Source of the DNA: an uncultured Ruthenibacterium sp. | Lineage (GTDB): Bacteria > Bacillota > Clostridia > Oscillospirales > Ruminococcaceae | Length of the DNA stretch: 34,110 nt | Direction: 5' to 3' | Assembly: GCA_910587145.1 (NCBI GenBank) | Contig: CAJUMH010000028.1 | Span: 1-34,110 of the forward strand | In this document: piece after piece, positions 32,386 to 34,110 of the stretch | How positions within the stretch are numbered: position 1 is the first letter of the stretch | Layout: each line of letters starts with the position of its first letter | Made by a program: the position numbers and the translations under genes | The notes under the pieces: model-generated | Told to the model about the DNA's origin: nothing | Database searches by the model: none | What the model saw: the letters and a program-made list of their open reading frames with translations, nothing else

Positions 32386-34110
32386 GTTTCAATCCACGCT
32401 CCCCGTGCGGGGAGCGACGGCGAACGGAGGCCGCATTGCCATCGGCGACAAATTTCAATCCACGCTCCCCGTGCGGGGAGCGACGGAAGCATGTAGCATA
32501 CTGCCGCCAGGAAAACAAATTTCAATCCACGCTCCCCGTGCGGGGAGCGACGAGGGAACGAGCTGGTGCAGATCCACGGGTATAAATTTCAATCCACGCT
32601 CCCCGTGCGGGGAGCGACCGATGCTGCCGCATGGCGCGTGGGGCACATGGCTATTTCAATCCACGCTCCCCGTGCGGGGAGCGACCGCTTTGTTCTCGGT
32701 TTTGCGCTCCATCTTCTGATTTCAATCCACGCTCCCCGTGCGGGGAGCGACCTAAGCCACTGCTCAATATATGAGATGCTTCCATATTTCAATCCACGCT
32801 CCCCGTGCGGGGAGCGGCAGGGCGGATTTGCGCGAACGTTCCCATACATAGATTTCAATCCACGCTCCCCGTGCGGGGAGCGACTGAGATATATTTGACA
32901 ACCGCACAAATCAACAGCATTTCAATCCACGCTCCCCGTGCGGGGAGCGACCCGTCCCGCGGGCGACCATGAGCCTGGAGGATGCATTTCAATCCACGCT
33001 CCCCGTGCGGGGAGCGACGGGATGAGAGGCCTAGCAATTCGCCCGGATACATATTTCAATCCACGCTCCCCGTGCGGGGAGCGACTTTAGCAAATGCGGG
33101 ATTAAGGTCGCCCATCCAAATTTCAATCCACGCTCCCCGTGCGGGGAGCGACTTCAGGCCGTTACCGCTAACGGTCGCACATTCCGCATTTCAATCCACG
33201 CTCCCCGTGCGGGGAGCGACAGGATGGAGGCCACCGTCGCCTTATCCAGTTTTACAATTTCAATCCACGCTCCCCGTGCGGGGAGCGACAAGATACCTTA
33301 TACCCCCAAAAAAACGCAGCACGATTTCAATCCACGCTCCCCGTGCGGGGAGCGACCTCGGCGCGTGGAAACTTGAAAGCGAATTTTCGATTTCAATCCA
33401 CGCTCCCCGTGCGGGGAGCGACATGATGTGGAGCACATGAGCACCCGCGAGCTGATTTCAATCCACGCTCCCCGTGCGGGGAGCGACCACAAAATCAACA
33501 GGCGCTTAATTATGCAGGTGTGATTTCAATCCACGCTCCCCGTGCGGGGAGCGACCACCTCAGTTAGCTTATTTACCTCTTCGATGTGAATTTCAATCCA
33601 CGCTCCCCGTGCGGGGAGCGACTATTACCGAGATCACACTGACACCGCCCGTTGAATTTCAATCCACGCTCCCCGTGCGGGGAGCGACTAGCGGAATAAA
33701 TACCGCTTTCGGGATTGCTTGTATTTCAATCCACGCTCCCCGTGCGGGGAGCGACACTGGCCGCGGAACCTTTGTTTTCTTGCATAGCTATTTCAATCCA
33801 CGCTCCCCGTGCGGGGAGCGACCCAAAAAGTACACCCATTATCGAGCATAGTTTGATTTCAATCCACGCTCCCCGTGCGGGGAGCGACCCGGGTTGAGGT
33901 TCGGACAAATACCGGATATTTTATTTCAATCCACGCTCCCCGTGCGGGGAGCGACTGATTTTCATAGTTAAACTCCTTTGTGGTAAAAATTTCAATCCAC
34001 GCTCCCCGTGCGGGGAGCGACCCCATTCACCATCTTTCCATCTTTGGCACACAATATTTCAATCCACGCTCCCCGTGCGGGGAGCGACTGTTTGCCCGGC
34101 CTTGTATCGT
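32386..34110 (-). CRISPR. Type I-C-like CRISPR array, 26 repeats, continuing past the right edge
   Basis: There are 26 copies of a 33-bp repeat and 25 complete spacers of 32-36 bp, plus 22 bases of a further spacer at the edge. Read on the minus strand, the repeat begins GTCGCTCCCC, contains the palindromic stem, and ends GTGGATTGAAAT, which is the type I-C family sequence (Cas5d/Csd2/Cas8c systems). The -GGATTGAAAY end marks the crRNA 3' handle, so transcription is toward lower coordinates and the leader lies beyond 34110. Two repeats deviate: the one at 32386 ends in C instead of T on the crRNA strand, as expected for the leader-distal end, and the one at 32786 has A to G at 32817. No cas genes are in the window; in this type they usually stand beside the leader. 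Confidence 0.98.

Noticed and set aside
31057..32496. 479-codon plus-strand frame over the pseudouridine synthase
   Set aside because: It is antisense to a well-supported RluA-family gene and ends inside the CRISPR array.
32306..33908. Many short frames with repeated FNPRSPCGER, STLPVRGAT or SLPARGAWIE peptides
   Set aside because: They are translations of the CRISPR repeat in different frames, not proteins.

Overview
The window is about 34 kb of GC-rich chromosomal DNA from a strictly anaerobic, endospore-forming member of the Clostridia. The evidence is an adjacent sipL-spoIVA pair, a SpoIID-type cell-wall protein, a sensory [FeFe]-hydrogenase, and strong AGGAGG-like ribosome binding sites. 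A fructoselysine-type sugar-amine operon and the GC content would suit a gut Oscillospiraceae-like or related lineage, but the genus is inference.

Layout. 168-3025 (minus): a sensory [FeFe]-hydrogenase followed by a SpoIIE-type PP2C phosphatase. 3251-13630 (minus): one gene cut in two. Its 5' part (13010-13630) ends in the SpoIID motif ...SSEVYPTW and its 3' part (3251-5443) resumes with WPENALRA.... Between them lies a 7,569-bp element bounded by the shared 5-mer CCAGG. The element carries a large serine recombinase, a 46-aa ORF, a four-gene flavin/NAD(P)/steroid-reductase-like operon and a NagZ-type lipoprotein. 13998-22860: a GntR/HutC repressor diverging from an operon of two FrlB-like SIS deglycases, an MFS transporter, a FrlD-like PfkB kinase and an ABC importer (binding protein and two permeases, no ATPase). 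23112-27403: a TepA-like ClpP-class protease, then sipL and spoIVA. 27404-28588: mostly non-coding, with a terminator and a histidine-kinase remnant. 28589-31300: a WbpM/PglF-like nucleotide-sugar dehydratase and a PglC-like phosphoglycosyl transferase. 31342-32295 (minus): an RluA-family pseudouridine synthase. 32386-34110: a type I-C-like CRISPR array (26 repeats) running off the right edge with no cas gene in the window.

Main discovery. Recombination between the two CCAGG copies would join the halves in frame into a 936-aa SpoIID-like domain plus about six peptidoglycan-binding repeats, and release a circle. The circle junction has matching inverted TGTGGG arms centred exactly on the core dinucleotide CA, as expected for attP of a large serine recombinase. 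The recombinase module is preceded by a sequence resembling a mother-cell sigma-E promoter. This matches the logic of the sigK skin element of Bacillus: a developmentally excised element that restores a sporulation gene in the mother cell. The host gene and cargo here are ones I do not know from described cases, but I could not search the literature.

How the genes fit together. SipL and SpoIVA build the base of the spore coat. The split SpoIID/PG-binding protein probably acts on spore or septal peptidoglycan. The frl-like operon would import and break down an Amadori-type sugar-amine under GntR control. The hydrogenase and phosphatase probably turn a redox or H2 signal into a dephosphorylation event.
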